DNA of 64,000 bases. Source: Salinicola tamaricis (lineage in GTDB: Bacteria; Pseudomonadota; Gammaproteobacteria; Pseudomonadales; Halomonadaceae). Location: NCBI RefSeq assembly GCF_003006155.1, contig NZ_CP023559.1:62001-126000 (forward strand), given 5' to 3'. Each line of letters opens with the position of its first letter. Position 1 is the stretch's first letter. The translations under genes and the position numbers were made by a program. Below the pieces are notes generated by a model, which was not told the origin of the DNA, did not search any database, and saw nothing but the letters and a program-made list of their open reading frames with translations. Shown one piece after another: positions 13,383 to 28,303 of this stretch.

Positions 13383-14690
13383 TCAGTTAGCCCCTGCACC
13401 GTCTTCGCAGACCATGCGCTCGACATCGAGCTTTCCGCAGCGCAGCGGCGCGCGCCAGTCGCTGATCAGGTTCTTCGACGCCGGCAGGTAGTCGGACCAG
13501 GCATCACCGGCCACCGTGGTCGGGGTCTGCCACACCACGCTGAACTGACCATCGTCCTGGATCTCGCCGATCATCACTGGCTTGGTGATGTGGTGATTGG
13601 GCATCATCGTCGCCGCACCGCCGGAGAGGTTGGGCACGGTCACGCCGATGATCGCGTCCTTGACCGCGTCGACATCGGTGGTACCGGCCGATTCGACTGC
13701 CTTGATCCACATGTTGAAGCCGATGTAATGAGCTTCCATGGGGTCGTTGACCACCGCGTCCTTGTTGCCGGTGTAGGCGACCCAGGCGTCGATGAAGTCG
13801 TAGTTGGCGTCGCTGTCGACGCTCATGAAGTAGTTCCAGGCGGCCAGATGGCCGACCAGCGGCGCGGTGTCGATGCCGGTCAGCTCCTGCTCGCCGACCG
13901 AGAACGCCACCACCGGGATGTCCGAAGCCTTGATCCCTTGGTTGGCGAGTTCGTTGTAGAACGGCACGTTGGCATCGCCGTTGATGGTCGAGACCACCGC
14001 AGTCTTCTTACCCTGACTGCCGAAATCCTTGACCCGGGAGACGATCGACTGCCAGTCGCTGAAGCCGAACGGGGTGTAGTTGACCATGATGTCGTCGTCT
14101 GCGACGCCGTGAGCCTTGAGGTAGGCCTCGAGGATCTCGTTGGTAGTGCGCGGATAGACGTAGTCGGTACCCAGCAGCGCCCAGCGCTGGACCCCCTGCC
14201 CCATCAGATAGTCGACCGCGGGGATGGCCTGCTGGTTGGGCGCGGCGCCGGTATAGAAGATGTTCTCGGAGGACTCCTGGCCCTCGTACTGCACCGGGTA
14301 GAACAGCAGCCCGTCGAGCTCCTCGACCACCGGCAGCACCGCCTTGCGCGAGGCCGAGGTCCAGTTGCCGAAGATGACATCGACGCGCTTGTCACCGGTG
14401 AGCATGCTGCGCGCCTGCTCGGCGTAGCGCGACCAGTCCGAGGCCGGATCCATCACCACCGGCTCCAGCTGGCGCCCGAGCAGCCCGCCGGCCTTGTTCT
14501 GCTGATCGATCAGCATCAGCATTTCGTCTTTCAGCGTCGATTCGCTGATCGCCATGGTGCCGGAAAGGGAGTGGAGGATACCGACACGGATCGGGCCATC
14601 GTCGGCGGCCAGCAGCGGCGCAGAGATGCCCGCCAGCGTGATATTGAGGGCGGATGTGGCGATCAGTTTGCGTAGGGCTGTTGTTGTCAT
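13383..14690 (-). CDS. urtA: Urea ABC transporter substrate-binding protein UrtA
   Basis: A 435-residue periplasmic binding protein: a signal peptide (MTTTALRKLIATSALNITLA...ISAPLLAADD), then the type I periplasmic fold with VGILHSLSGTMAISE, FGNWTSASRKAVLPVVE, LLGTDYVYPRTTN and SWQ-like urea-pocket region typical of UrtA. It captures urea for UrtBCDE. The ATG at 14688-14690 has AGGAG at the right distance. It leads the urt-ure gene row, and a sigma-54-like promoter lies 67 bases upstream. Confidence 0.96.
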   Translation of the reverse strand: MTTTALRKLIATSALNITLAGISAPLLAADDGPIRVGILHSLSGTMAISESTLKDEMLMLIDQQNKAGGLLGRQLEPVVMDPASDWSRYAEQARSMLTGDKRVDVIFGNWTSASRKAVLPVVEELDGLLFYPVQYEGQESSENIFYTGAAPNQQAIPAVDYLMGQGVQRWALLGTDYVYPRTTNEILEAYLKAHGVADDDIMVNYTPFGFSDWQSIVSRVKDFGSQGKKTAVVSTINGDANVPFYNELANQGIKASDIPVVAFSVGEQELTGIDTAPLVGHLAAWNYFMSVDSDANYDFIDAWVAYTGNKDAVVNDPMEAHYIGFNMWIKAVESAGTTDVDAVKDAIIGVTVPNLSGGAATMMPNHHITKPVMIGEIQDDGQFSVVWQTPTTVAGDAWSDYLPASKNLISDWRAPLRCGKLDVERMVCEDGAGAN

Positions 14691-14756
14691 GAGACGCTCC
14701 TGAAGGATCCCTGGGTGGATGCCCGGCACCGCCGGCGCACCCTGCCCTTATCCTCA

Positions 14757-14772
14757 TGCATTTTCCGTGCCC
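14757..14772 (-). promoter_or_regulatory. Sigma-54 (RpoN) promoter of urtA
   Basis: On the minus strand the site reads GGGCACGGAAAATGCA. Against TGGCACG-N4-TTGCA it has two mismatches, and the GG and GC doublets are exactly 10 bases apart. It points at urtA. RpoN/NtrC control of urea transport and urease is well known, so the match fits in both sequence and place. Confidence 0.75.
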
Positions 14773-14784
14773 TTTTTGGCGCCC

Positions 14785-14799
14785 TACGAAACTTTCGTA
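14785..14799. promoter_or_regulatory. Perfect palindrome upstream of the urtA promoter
   Basis: TACGAAA-C-TTTCGTA is a perfect 7+1+7 inverted repeat just upstream of the sigma-54-like promoter, in the 350-base gap before urtA. It resembles an operator, but I cannot name the regulator. Confidence 0.4.
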
Positions 14800-14958
14800 T
14801 ACAAAAACAGCCCCGAAACGCACCTTCAGCGCGCGTCAGAGCTGCTCGCCAAGGCCCCCATGGCGCTCGACAGCCCCCGCTCGTCAGACGAATTCATGAA
14901 GCAGGACAAGGTGTTGGCGCCGCCTCGAGATGAACAGACAGATGCACCACCATGGAGA

Positions 14959-14990
14959 TAAAAAAAGGCGCTCGTATACCGAGCGCCCCA
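14959..14990 (-). terminator. Rho-independent terminator of the acyl-CoA dehydrogenase gene
   Basis: On the minus strand GGCGCTCG and CGAGCGCC form an 8-bp stem (14967-14987) with a 5-base loop, followed by a run of seven Ts. It lies about 55 bases past the acyl-CoA dehydrogenase stop. With the urtA promoter it accounts for most of the gap 14691-15041. Confidence 0.8.
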
Positions 14991-15041
14991 AAAGTGTGCA
15001 AACCACCGATCGACACTCACTGGCGCCTTCGCGCCCGTTCG

Positions 15042-16848
15042 TCAAAAACGCAGCTCGTCCAGCGCCATCAACCCCGCCGCTCCCGCCTCGAGCTGGCGCG
15101 CGTGGGCCTCGCTGCGCGGCAACAGGCGGTCGAGGAAGTGCTGCCCCACGATCAGCTTGTCGCGGTAGTCGGCCTCTCCCAGCGCACCGCCCTGGTCGAG
15201 CCCACGCACCGCGGCGCGTGCCGCCTTCCACCACATCCAGGCGTAGACGCTGAGCCCGGTGAGCTGCAGGTAGTCATGGGCCGCCGCGCCGGCCTCTGCC
15301 GGATCTTGTGCCGCGCGTTCGAGCAGCTGGCGGGTCGCCTGCTCCAGCCGCGTTGCGGCGGCCTCGGCAGCGGCATGGAAGGGCCGCAGGCGCGTGTCAT
15401 CGGCGGCGCCGTCCTCTAGATCCGCGCGCAGACGCGCCAGCAGACGCTCGACATAGGCGCCGCCGTTACGCACCAGCTTGCGCCCCACCAGGTCCATCGC
15501 CTGAATGCCGTTGGTGCCTTCATAAATCATGGCGATACGCGCATCGCGCACGAACTGCTCGGCGCCCCACTCGACGCAGTAGCCGCTGCCGCCATAGAGC
15601 TGCTGCGCTTCGACCGTGGCCTCGAAACCACGATCGGTCAGGAAGGCCTTGGCTACCGGGGTCAGCAGCGCGACCATCTCCTCGGCACCGGCGCGGGCCT
15701 CGGTCTCCGGGTGGTAGCGGGCGCGGTCGAGCTCGCGGGCGACGAAGGCCGCGAACAACCGCCCGCCCTCGTTCCAGGCGCGCACGTCCAGCGCCATGCG
15801 GCGCACGTCCGGATGCACCAGAATCGGGTCGGCGGGTTGTTTGGGTCCGCCGGCGCCGCCGCACCGCCGGGGGCACGGCTCTGCAGGCGCTCGCGGGCGA
15901 AATCGATCGCGCTCTGATAGGCGATCTCGCCCAGGCCCAGGCCCTGCATGCCGATCGACAATCGCTCGTAGTTCATCATCGTGAACATCGCCGCCAGACC
16001 CTGATGCGGCTCACCGATCAGCTCGCCCCGCGCCGCCTCGAAGTGCATCACGCAGGTGGCGCTGGCCTTGATCCCCATCTTGTGTTCGAGACCGCCGCAC
16101 ACCACGCCGTTGGCCTCGCCGGCCTGCCCCGCGTCATCGACCACGCGCTTGGGCACCAGAAACAGCGAGATGCCCTTGGCGCCCGGCGGCGCGTCGGGCA
16201 GTTTGGCCAGCACCAGGTGAACGATGTTGTCGGTGAGATCGTGCTCGCCGCCGGTGATCCAGATCTTGCTGCCGGTGATGGCGTAGCTGCCGTCATCGTT
16301 GGGCGTCGCGCGGGTCTTGATCAGCCCCAGATCGGTGCCGCAATGGGGCTCGGTCAAGCACATCGTGCCCAGCCATTCGCCGGCGTAGAGCCGCGGCAGA
16401 TAGCGCGCCCGGGTCGCCTCGTCGGCGTACTGGTCGAGCAGCAGCGCGGCGCCGTTGTTGAGCGCCAGATAGAGCGCGAAGCTCGAGTTGCTGGCGTAGA
16501 GCATCTCGTCGAAGGCCAGCGTGAGCAGCTTGGGCAGGCCCTGACCGCCCAACGCCGGGTCACCGGCGAGCCCGCACCAGCCGCCCTCGGCGAACTCGGC
16601 GAAAGCCTCGCGGAAACCCGCCGGCGTGGTCACGCGGGCGCCGTCGAATTGGCACCCCCGGCATCGCCGCTGGCATTGAGCGGCAGCAGCTCGGCGCTGA
16701 CCAACCTTCCGGCCTCCTCCATCACCGCATCGGCGAGTTCGGCGTTGAGCTCGGCTGTCGCCGGCATCGCCGCCCATTCACGCTCGGCGGCGAAGACCTC
16801 TTCGCGCACGAAACGCAGATCGTTCAGCGGGGCTCGATAGTGTGCCAT
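15042..16848 (-). CDS. DmdC-like acyl-CoA dehydrogenase, two frameshifts
   Basis: The start MAHYRAPLNDLRFV is typical of large (about 600-residue) acyl-CoA dehydrogenases of the DmdC/FadE-like group. The frame shifts near 16650 (one G missing from a G run) into the catalytic domain: CLTEPHCGTDLG, ITGSKIWITGGEHD, KMGIKAS, and NYERLSIGMQGLGLGE. A second shift near 15850 leads to HPDVRRMALDVRAW, the EGTNGIQAMDLVGRKL motif, the C-terminal extension domain and the end MALDELRF. The enzyme oxidises an acyl-CoA with FAD. The chain substrate is not predictable. A PsrA-type operator lies upstream. Confidence 0.85.
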
Positions 16849-16887
16849 GACCTCTCCTGCGGCGAATGTCGAATGCAGCCAGTTTCA

Positions 16888-16901
16888 AACGTTCGTTTCA
16901 A
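16888..16901. promoter_or_regulatory. PsrA-type fatty-acid operator
   Basis: CAAAC-GTTC-GTTTC fits the published PsrA motif of pseudomonads, (G/C)AAAC-N2-4-GTTT(G/C), with no mismatch. It lies about 40 bases before the start of the acyl-CoA dehydrogenase gene, next to a TATATT that could be its -10 box. Repression relieved by long-chain acyl groups is the expected mode. Confidence 0.55.
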
Positions 16902-17247
16902 TATACGTCGAATAGTGTGCGTACTGCACTCTTACCTTGGTCTATCCCCATGGCGCCGCTGACGCCGGCCACAGATATGTGGGGTACCGGACATGACGAG
17001 ACTTTGGTCTAGGCGTTCGTCACGCCCGGCGTCGCGGGCAGGTACGCAGCGCGCGCGCCGGGGACGGTTGGAAGCACCGACTTGATTCAGGATAATTACA
17101 AAACTTGCACGTTCGTGACGATCCGCCAGACTAGAGGCGCAATGGCGCATCGCCGCGACCGCCAGCAAGTCAATAACGGGACGCGATCTCGCCACGCCCT
17201 GAAGGCGTGGCCCGGTCCGTCATGTGGTAATCATAGGGAGACGGCTA
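16902..17247. other. Intergenic gap between acyl-CoA dehydrogenase and BCCT genes
   Basis: A 346-base stretch without a supported gene. It must hold the divergent promoters of the acyl-CoA dehydrogenase and of the BCCT transporter. The AT-richer segment around 17080-17115 is a plausible promoter zone, but no clean -35/-10 pair stands out. Confidence 0.4.
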
Positions 17248-18881
17248 GTGGCTCAAGAAGATCCTAACAAGCAGCCGGCCGCGCCGCAGGAAGCGTACCG
17301 GCCCCCGAGGGACCCTCCAATCTGATCGATACCGATTACGTGATCGGTCAGGACAACATCAGGACCAACAAATTCGGCTTCGACGTCGACCTGCACGGCA
17401 AGGTCTTCTCGATCTCGTCGCTGCTGATCCTGTTCTTCGTCATCATCACCCTGGCGCTGCCAGAGCAGATGGGGCCGATCTTCAACGGGGCAAGGAGCTT
17501 TCTCACCGACAACCTGAGCTGGCTGTTCCTGTTCGCCGCCAACGTCTTCGTGCTGGTCTCGGTGGGGCTGATCTTCACCCCGCTGGGCAAGGTGCGCATC
17601 GGCGGCATGCACGCCAAGCCCGACTTCAGCTATGCCGGCTGGTTCGCCATGCTGTTCGCCGCGGGCATGGGCATCGGCCTGATGTTCTATGGCGTCTCCG
17701 AGCCGATCACCCACTTCGGCACCTCGCTGGCCGGCGACTCCTGGGCACCGCTGGGCGGCGCCGCGGGTAATGACGCCGCCTCGCAGTCGCTGGCCATGGC
17801 CGCGACGATCTTCCACTGGGGCCTGCACCCCTGGGGCATCTACGCGGTAGTCGCGCTGTCGCTGGCGCTGTTCTCCTTCAACAAGGGGCTGCCGCTGACC
17901 ATGCGCTCGATCTTCTACCCGATCCTGGGTGAGCGTATCTGGGGCTGGCCGGGCCACATCATCGACATCCTGGCGGTCTTCGCCACCCTGTTCGGTCTGG
18001 CCACCTCACTGGGTCTGGGTGCCTCCCAGGCGGCCGCCGGTCTGCACTATCTGTTCGACGTGCCCAACACCAACGTGACCATGGTCCTGCTGATCATCGG
18101 CATCACCCTGGTGGCACTGGGTTCGGTCATGCTGGGCGTGGACAAGGGCGTACAGCGGCTGTCGCAGATCAACATGGCGCTGGCCTTCATCCTTCTGGTA
18201 TTCGTGATCTTCGTCGGCCCGACCCTGCTGCTCGCCACCGGCTTCGTCGAGAACATCGTCTCCTACCTGAAGTATCTGCCGGCACTGTCCAACCCATTCG
18301 GCCGCGAAGACACCAACTTCGTCCATGGCTGGACCGCCTTCTACTGGGCCTGGTGGATCTCCTGGTCGCCGTTCGTCGGCATGTTCATCGCCCGCGTCAG
18401 CCGCGGCCGCACCGTGCGCGAGTTCCTGATCGCGGTACTGCTGGTGCCTACGCTGGTCTCGGTGATCTGGATGACCGCCTTCGGCGACACCGCCATCCAC
18501 CAACTGGTCGGCGATGGTTTCCAGGGGGTCAAGGATGCGGCGCTGGAGCTGCAGCTCTTCACCATGCTGGGTCAGCTGCCGCTGACCGCGATCACCTCGT
18601 TCCTGGGTATCGTCCTGGTGATGGTGTTCTTCATCACCTCCTCCGACTCCGGGTCGCTGGTGATCGACTCGATCACTGCCGGCGGCAAGGTCGACGCACC
18701 CAAGCCGCAGCGCGTGTTCTGGGCGCTGATCGAAGGCGCCATCGCCATCGCCCTGCTGCTGGGCGGCGGTCTGACCGCACTGCAGGCGGCGGTGATCACC
18801 ACCGGCCTGCCTTTTACCATCGTCTTGCTGGCGGCGTGCTACGCCATCATTCAGGGTCTGCGCTCCGAACCGCGCACCTGA
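17248..18881 (+). CDS. BCCT family glycine betaine/choline transporter, probable N-terminal frameshift
   Basis: A sodium-coupled osmolyte transporter of about 540 residues with 12 hydrophobic segments. The TM3 motif AAGMGIGLMFYGVSEP, FHWGLHPWGIYA, and FYWAWWISWSPFVGMFIARVSRGR are BCCT hallmarks. The best start is GTG at 17248-17250 (MAQEDPNKQPAA) with AGGGAG upstream. The frame then slips by one near 17300 to join PAPEGPSNLIDTDYVIGQDN. If that slip is real, the GTG at 17340 would be the usable start. Uptake of glycine betaine or choline fits a salt-adapted host. It appears monocistronic with its own terminator. Confidence 0.85.
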
Positions 18882-18900
18882 AGCCAGTGCTGTAAACGCA

Positions 18901-18924
18901 ACGAGCGGCCCACGGGCCGCTCGT
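18901..18924 (+). terminator. Terminator of the BCCT gene
   Basis: ACGAGCGGCC and GGCCGCTCGT form a perfect 10-bp stem with a 4-base loop, followed by TGTCGTTCT. It stands 20 bases after the transporter stop codon. Confidence 0.7.
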
Positions 18925-19060
18925 TGTCGTTCTGACGTTTATCGTTCTAGCGCTTGCCGTTCTGGTGCCGGTTACCGTGCCAGAGCTGCGAAAGAGCGCC
19001 TCGCCTCATCGCCCCTGTCGCGCTCTCCCCGGTGTCAGTACACCGCTATCTCCCCACACG

Positions 19061-19786
19061 TCAGCGCCAGAGCGCACCGACCGGCGTCTCCCAGCTGTAG
19101 TGATAGAGAATCTGCGCCTGCAGCAGCTCCGCCGTGGCCAGCGAATCGATCAGCGCATGGTGCCCGGTATACGCCGGCAGGTTGTAGCGCTCACGGCTCT
19201 CGTGCAGGCGGATCGAAGCCACCGGGCGCCCCGCCCAACGGCGCAGACGCGCCCACCACGACTGGCGGTGGATGCGCGCCTCCAGCGACATGGTATCGAG
19301 CATCGGAAACAGTAGCCCCTCGCCGAGGCGTTCACGAATTGCGGCATCGAGGAAGCTGCGTTCGAGCTGGCGGTAGTGCACCACCACCAGCCGCCCGTGC
19401 AGCATCTCCAGCAGCTCGTCGATGATGGCGGAGAAGTCGGGCGCGTTCTCCACTTCAGCGTGGGTGATATGGTGGAAGGTCACCGACTCGTCGCTCAGCC
19501 GCCGTCGTGGCGACAGCACCCAGTAGCGCCCTTCGGCGGGCCGGATGCGCGCCAACGTGAACGGCACTACGCCGACACTGACGATATCGTGACGCCCGGC
19601 GTCGAGCCCGGTGGTCTCGAAGTCCATGGCCACCAGCGGCGCCTCGCCGATCGGCATCTCGGGGTCGAGTCCACCACTGGTGAAAAAGCCCGCCAGACGC
19701 GCGTCCTTGGCCTCGGCGGCGCGCGAGGCGAGATAGCGTGGCCACTCTTCGAGCTGGCGGCGGCGTACCTTGGGCACCCGCCTCAC
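19061..19786 (-). CDS. DEDDh 3'-5' exonuclease (DnaQ-like)
   Basis: A 241-residue protein with the three exonuclease motifs: Exo I DFETTGLDAGRHDIVSVG (about residue 56), Exo II around VVHYRQLERSFLD, and Exo III GHHALIDSLATAEL with the H-x4-D pair. It belongs to the PolC/epsilon-like exonucleases often paired with DUF294 proteins in proteobacteria. The GTG start overlaps the stop of the upstream DUF294 gene (GTGA), so the pair is translationally coupled. Its target, DNA or RNA, is unknown. Confidence 0.88.
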   Translation of the reverse strand: MRRVPKVRRRQLEEWPRYLASRAAEAKDARLAGFFTSGGLDPEMPIGEAPLVAMDFETTGLDAGRHDIVSVGVVPFTLARIRPAEGRYWVLSPRRRLSDESVTFHHITHAEVENAPDFSAIIDELLEMLHGRLVVVHYRQLERSFLDAAIRERLGEGLLFPMLDTMSLEARIHRQSWWARLRRWAGRPVASIRLHESRERYNLPAYTGHHALIDSLATAELLQAQILYHYSWETPVGALWR

Positions 19787-21719
19787 GATGCGGTCTCGCC
19801 GCGCTCGGCGCCCTGGTTCCGCGATGTCCCCTTGCCGGGCAGAGTATAGCGGAAGGAGAGAAATTTCTGGGCGTGGCTGATCGCCTCGAAGGCGTCCTTG
19901 AGATGGTGGCGTTCACGACTACCCACGTGCTCGGGATCGACGCTGTTGTCCGGCTCCTGCCCATGCTCGATCCTCCGCCTGATGGCGAATCCTCACCATC
20001 GACAGGAACTCGAAAGCGTAACGCAGGCGCTCGGCGACCCCCTGCCCCACCAGCTTGGTGGCGGCGATGTCGTCGAGACGGGCGAAGGTATTCTGAGCCT
20101 TTGAGCCGCAGGCCAGGGCGTGTACGCGCACCAGGTCGGTCAGCGGCGCGGTGCCGCGGCGCTTCAAGTTGATCGACTTGCGATGCTCACCGTCCTGCTC
20201 CATCACGAACTGACGGAAGAAGCCCAGCGGTGGCGTGCGGTTCTTGGCGTTGCGCGCCAGCGCCGCGAGGAACAGCTCGCTGCGCGGCGCCTGCTCGGCG
20301 ATCAGATCCTGCAGCGCCTCGACCATCGGCGCTTCGCCATGTACCGGTGCCAGATCGAAGAAGATCGAGCTGTGCAGCAGACGCTCCGGGTTGGGCTCAC
20401 GCATCCACTTCTCGAAATAGCGCTTCCACACCGCCAGTGGCTGGCGCCAACGCGGGTTGGTGGCCATGACGTCGCCCTTGCAGTAGGCGTAACCACAGCC
20501 AGCGAGACCGTCGCAGACGAACGTGGCCAACGCTTCGAAATAGTCGCCGTGCTGCTCGGGGTCGTAGGCGTCGTCGAGCACCAGGGCGTTGTCCTGGTCA
20601 GCATTGATGGTCGGCTCTTCCCGCGCCATCGACCCTAGCACCATGAAGCAGTAAGGCACCGGCGGCGGCCCCAGTTCGGCCTCGGCGAGCTCCAGCAGGC
20701 GCTGGGTGAAACCGCGTCCGATGGTGGCCAGGGCGCGGCTGATCATCTCCGAATTGGCACCGTCGGCGACCATGCGCACGAAACCGTTGCGTACCTCGGT
20801 GGAGAGCCGGGAGAGCTGGGTCGGGGTATTCTGGACGAAGATTGTTGACCAGGAACAGGCTGCTGTGGGTCTCGTGACGCACGATGTCGGAGAGATGCAG
20901 GATACCCATGGGCTGGCGCCGGTGCAGCACCGGCAAATGGTGCACCTGGTTGCGCAGCATGCACAGCATCGCCTCGTAGACCGACTCATCGGACTGGATC
21001 ACGATCGGCCGCGACGACATTACCTCGCCCACCGGGGTCTGCGGCGACTTGCCCTCGGCCAGCACGCGGGTGCAGAAATCGCGGTCGGTGAGAATGCCAT
21101 TGAGCTTCCAGTGGCGGCCATCACGGCCGACGAAGGTATAGGGGGATTGCGATTCGGTGAGGTCCACCACCAGCACGCAGGTGGTGTTCTCGTCACGCAT
21201 GCGCTGAGCTGCCGCCTGCAGCGTGGTGTCGGCCTCCACCATCTGCGGCTGACGCGTGATCAGCTTGCGCACCCGGGTGGTCATGAGCCCGCTGTCGTCG
21301 CGCTGCTGCTGCACCGTGACCTTGAGCCGCCCGCCGGTATCGACGAACTCGGAGAAGTCGTCATCCACCTCGCAGATTTCATCGAAGATCTCTGCTGGCA
21401 CGAAGTAGATCAGGGTGTCCTCGATCGCCCGCACCGGATAACGCACCCGGCGCTGATGCAGCAGATCCGAGTAGCCGAAGATGTCGCCCTCACCCAGACG
21501 ATTGAACAGCCGCCCGCTGCGCTGGTACATCTCCACCGCGCCGCTGCGGATATACCACAGCGAATCGATCGGCTGATCCTTGGAGAGCAGCTCGCTGCCG
21601 GCCTGGAAGTAGCGAATCTCGATCGACCCGGCGATGCGATCGAGCAGCTCGTCCGACAGATGATCGAAAGGCGCGAACTGTGCCAGATGGCCGCGGATGT
21701 CCAACTGCTCGATATTCAT
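19783..21719 (-). CDS. cNMP-binding/CBS/DUF294 nucleotidyltransferase-like protein, two frameshifts
   Basis: The protein (about 645 residues when repaired) has a cyclic-nucleotide-binding-like domain (residues 10-130, LWYIRSGAVEMYQR, GEGDIFGYSDLL), a CBS pair (about 150-290, LNGILTDRDFCTRVL and HHLPVLHRRQPMGILHLSDI), then a DUF294 nucleotidyltransferase domain with GSMAREEPTINADQDNALV, and a C-terminal helical domain. Frames change near 20845 and near 19975. The true end is HLKDAFEAISHAQKF...GETAS with a TGA at 19783-19785. The GlnD-like core suggests signalling by nucleotidyl transfer, coupled to the exonuclease gene. The ATG at 21719 has GGGAGG upstream. Confidence 0.82.
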
Positions 21720-21823
21720 GGCGGCCTCCCGGCCCAACGACGTCGATTGTCTGCATTCTCGAAGCGCCGGGCGGTGGCGTCAACGCACAGTGGCCGCCAA
21801 CCCGCGGCAATCGCACCAATGCG

Positions 21824-23019
21824 TCAGGCGCTGTCCGCGCGGGAGAGCGGTGTCGGATGCTTGCCTTCGACCCAGCCCAGGGCACCGCTGGCGGTGGGCT
21901 GGAACCACGCGAGGCGCGACGCCAGCGCGACCACGCTGCCGATCACGATCAGCGTCGGCGGCCGCGGGGTGGCGTCGGCGAGGCTTGCCGGCAGGGTCTC
22001 GAGGGTGCCTAGATGCACGCGCTGGCTGGCGGTAGTGCCCTGCTCGACCAGCGCCAGCGGGGTCTGGGCATCGAGACCATGGGCGATCAGCTGGCGGCGG
22101 ATCAGGTCGAGGGCGCCCAGGCCCATGTAGAACACCAACGTCTGGTCACCGCGGGCCAGCGCCGGCCAATCGAGGTCGCAACTGCCGTTCTTGAGATGCC
22201 CGGTGACGAAGCGCACCGACTGGGCGTGGTCGCGGTGGGTCAGCGGGATGCCGGCGTAGGCGGCGCAGCCCGAGGCCGCAGTGATGCCGGGCACCACCTC
22301 GAAGTCGATTCCGGCCTCGGCCAGCGTCTCGAGCTCCTCGCCGCCGCGGCCGAAGATGAACGGATCGCCGCCCTTGAGACGCACCACCTCATGCCCCGCC
22401 CGCGCCCACTCGACCAACGCCTGATTGATCCCCTCCTGGGGCACACTGTGCCGCGAGCGCGCCTTGCCCACGTAGAAGCGTCGCGCCTCGGGGTTGGCCA
22501 GCGCCAGAATCTCCTGGCTGACCAGGCGATCGTGGACGATCACGCTGGCGCTCTGCAGGCGCTTGAGCGCACGCAGGGTCAACAGCTCCGGATCACCCGG
22601 GCCGGCTCCCACCAGCGCCACTCGACCGCGGCGCCAGGGTGAGTCCGCCTCGCGCTCGGCGACGGCGTCGACATCGATGCGCGGCGGCAGCCGCGCACTG
22701 GATAGCGCCGGCCAGCCACGCACATGGACCAGGGCCCCGGCCGCCCGTGCGGCCTCCGCCAACTGGCGGTCCTGCTGGTGCTCCCCGAGGCGATCAGCCA
22801 CAGCTCCCCTGCCGCCGGTGCCGGAACCCGCGCCGCGTGATGCCAACCCTGCTGCGCGCAAAGCGCGGCCAACGCCGGCATCGGTTCAGCGGCGTACAGC
22901 GTCAGGCTCACACCGCTGCCGGCCACCTGGCGGGCGAGTGCGAGCGCCTCGCTGCCGCCGCCGATCAGGCACAGCGTCAGTTGGAAGGGATCTAGCTGAA
23001 GCGTCAGAGAGGGCGTCAC
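21824..23019 (-). CDS. cysG: CysG-like protein: uroporphyrinogen-III methyltransferase with a reduced N-terminal domain, one frameshift
   Basis: The C-terminal about 260 residues are a normal [65 protein letters not shown] and FVTGHLKNG. It makes precorrin-2 from uroporphyrinogen III on the way to siroheme. The N-terminal about 135 residues keep a Rossmann-like [15 protein letters not shown] loop. The AATDD catalytic motif of CysG is absent, as are the dimerisation/chelatase segments, so dehydrogenase and chelatase activity are doubtful. The frame slips near 22785, where a G is missing from a G run. It follows serS, as in pseudomonads. Confidence 0.8.
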
Positions 23020-23346
23020 GAATCACCGTCGGGTCGAGTGGAGCCGGGCCAGGATGGCCGGGGGTCATCAGCGCCTCCATCTCAGCCGACGCTGCAGCGC
23101 CTTAGAACTGGATGCATCACTTGACCCCAATGCTTATAGCCAAATTCTAGGGGCGCAGCGAGGGATCCCGAAGGAACGCTTTCTTGTAGCGTTATAACCA
23201 ACTTGCCGCGTTATCGCCGATGCCCCGCGTGAAAGACGACGGCCAGTCACTGACCGCCGGCGCCGCCCTATCGAACCCACAGATCCATGGATCTGAAGGC
23301 CGCCCCGGACCTGCCGGGGCGAGCGATCACCGACGTTACAGCGCCA
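23020..23346. other. Gap between serS and the cysG-like gene
   Basis: A 327-base stretch with no supported gene. A GC-rich inverted repeat, GCCCCGG with CCGGGGC around 23303-23323, sits just past the serS stop and may end its transcript, although no T run follows. The rest would carry the promoter of the cysG-like gene. Confidence 0.4.
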
Positions 23347-28150
<4,804 letters not shown>

Positions 28151-28303
28151 GACGCGCCAGGGTTCACCGCGCAAGATGACGCCACATGGCCTATGCTCTG
28201 CGACCCGCACGCAGCGGTGTCGCAGGCATTGCATCGGCGCGCCGGCGCCGCTAGTCTGCGCGCCTTTTGATCCGCCACTGGAATCACCTCGGAGAGCCTG
28301 GCC

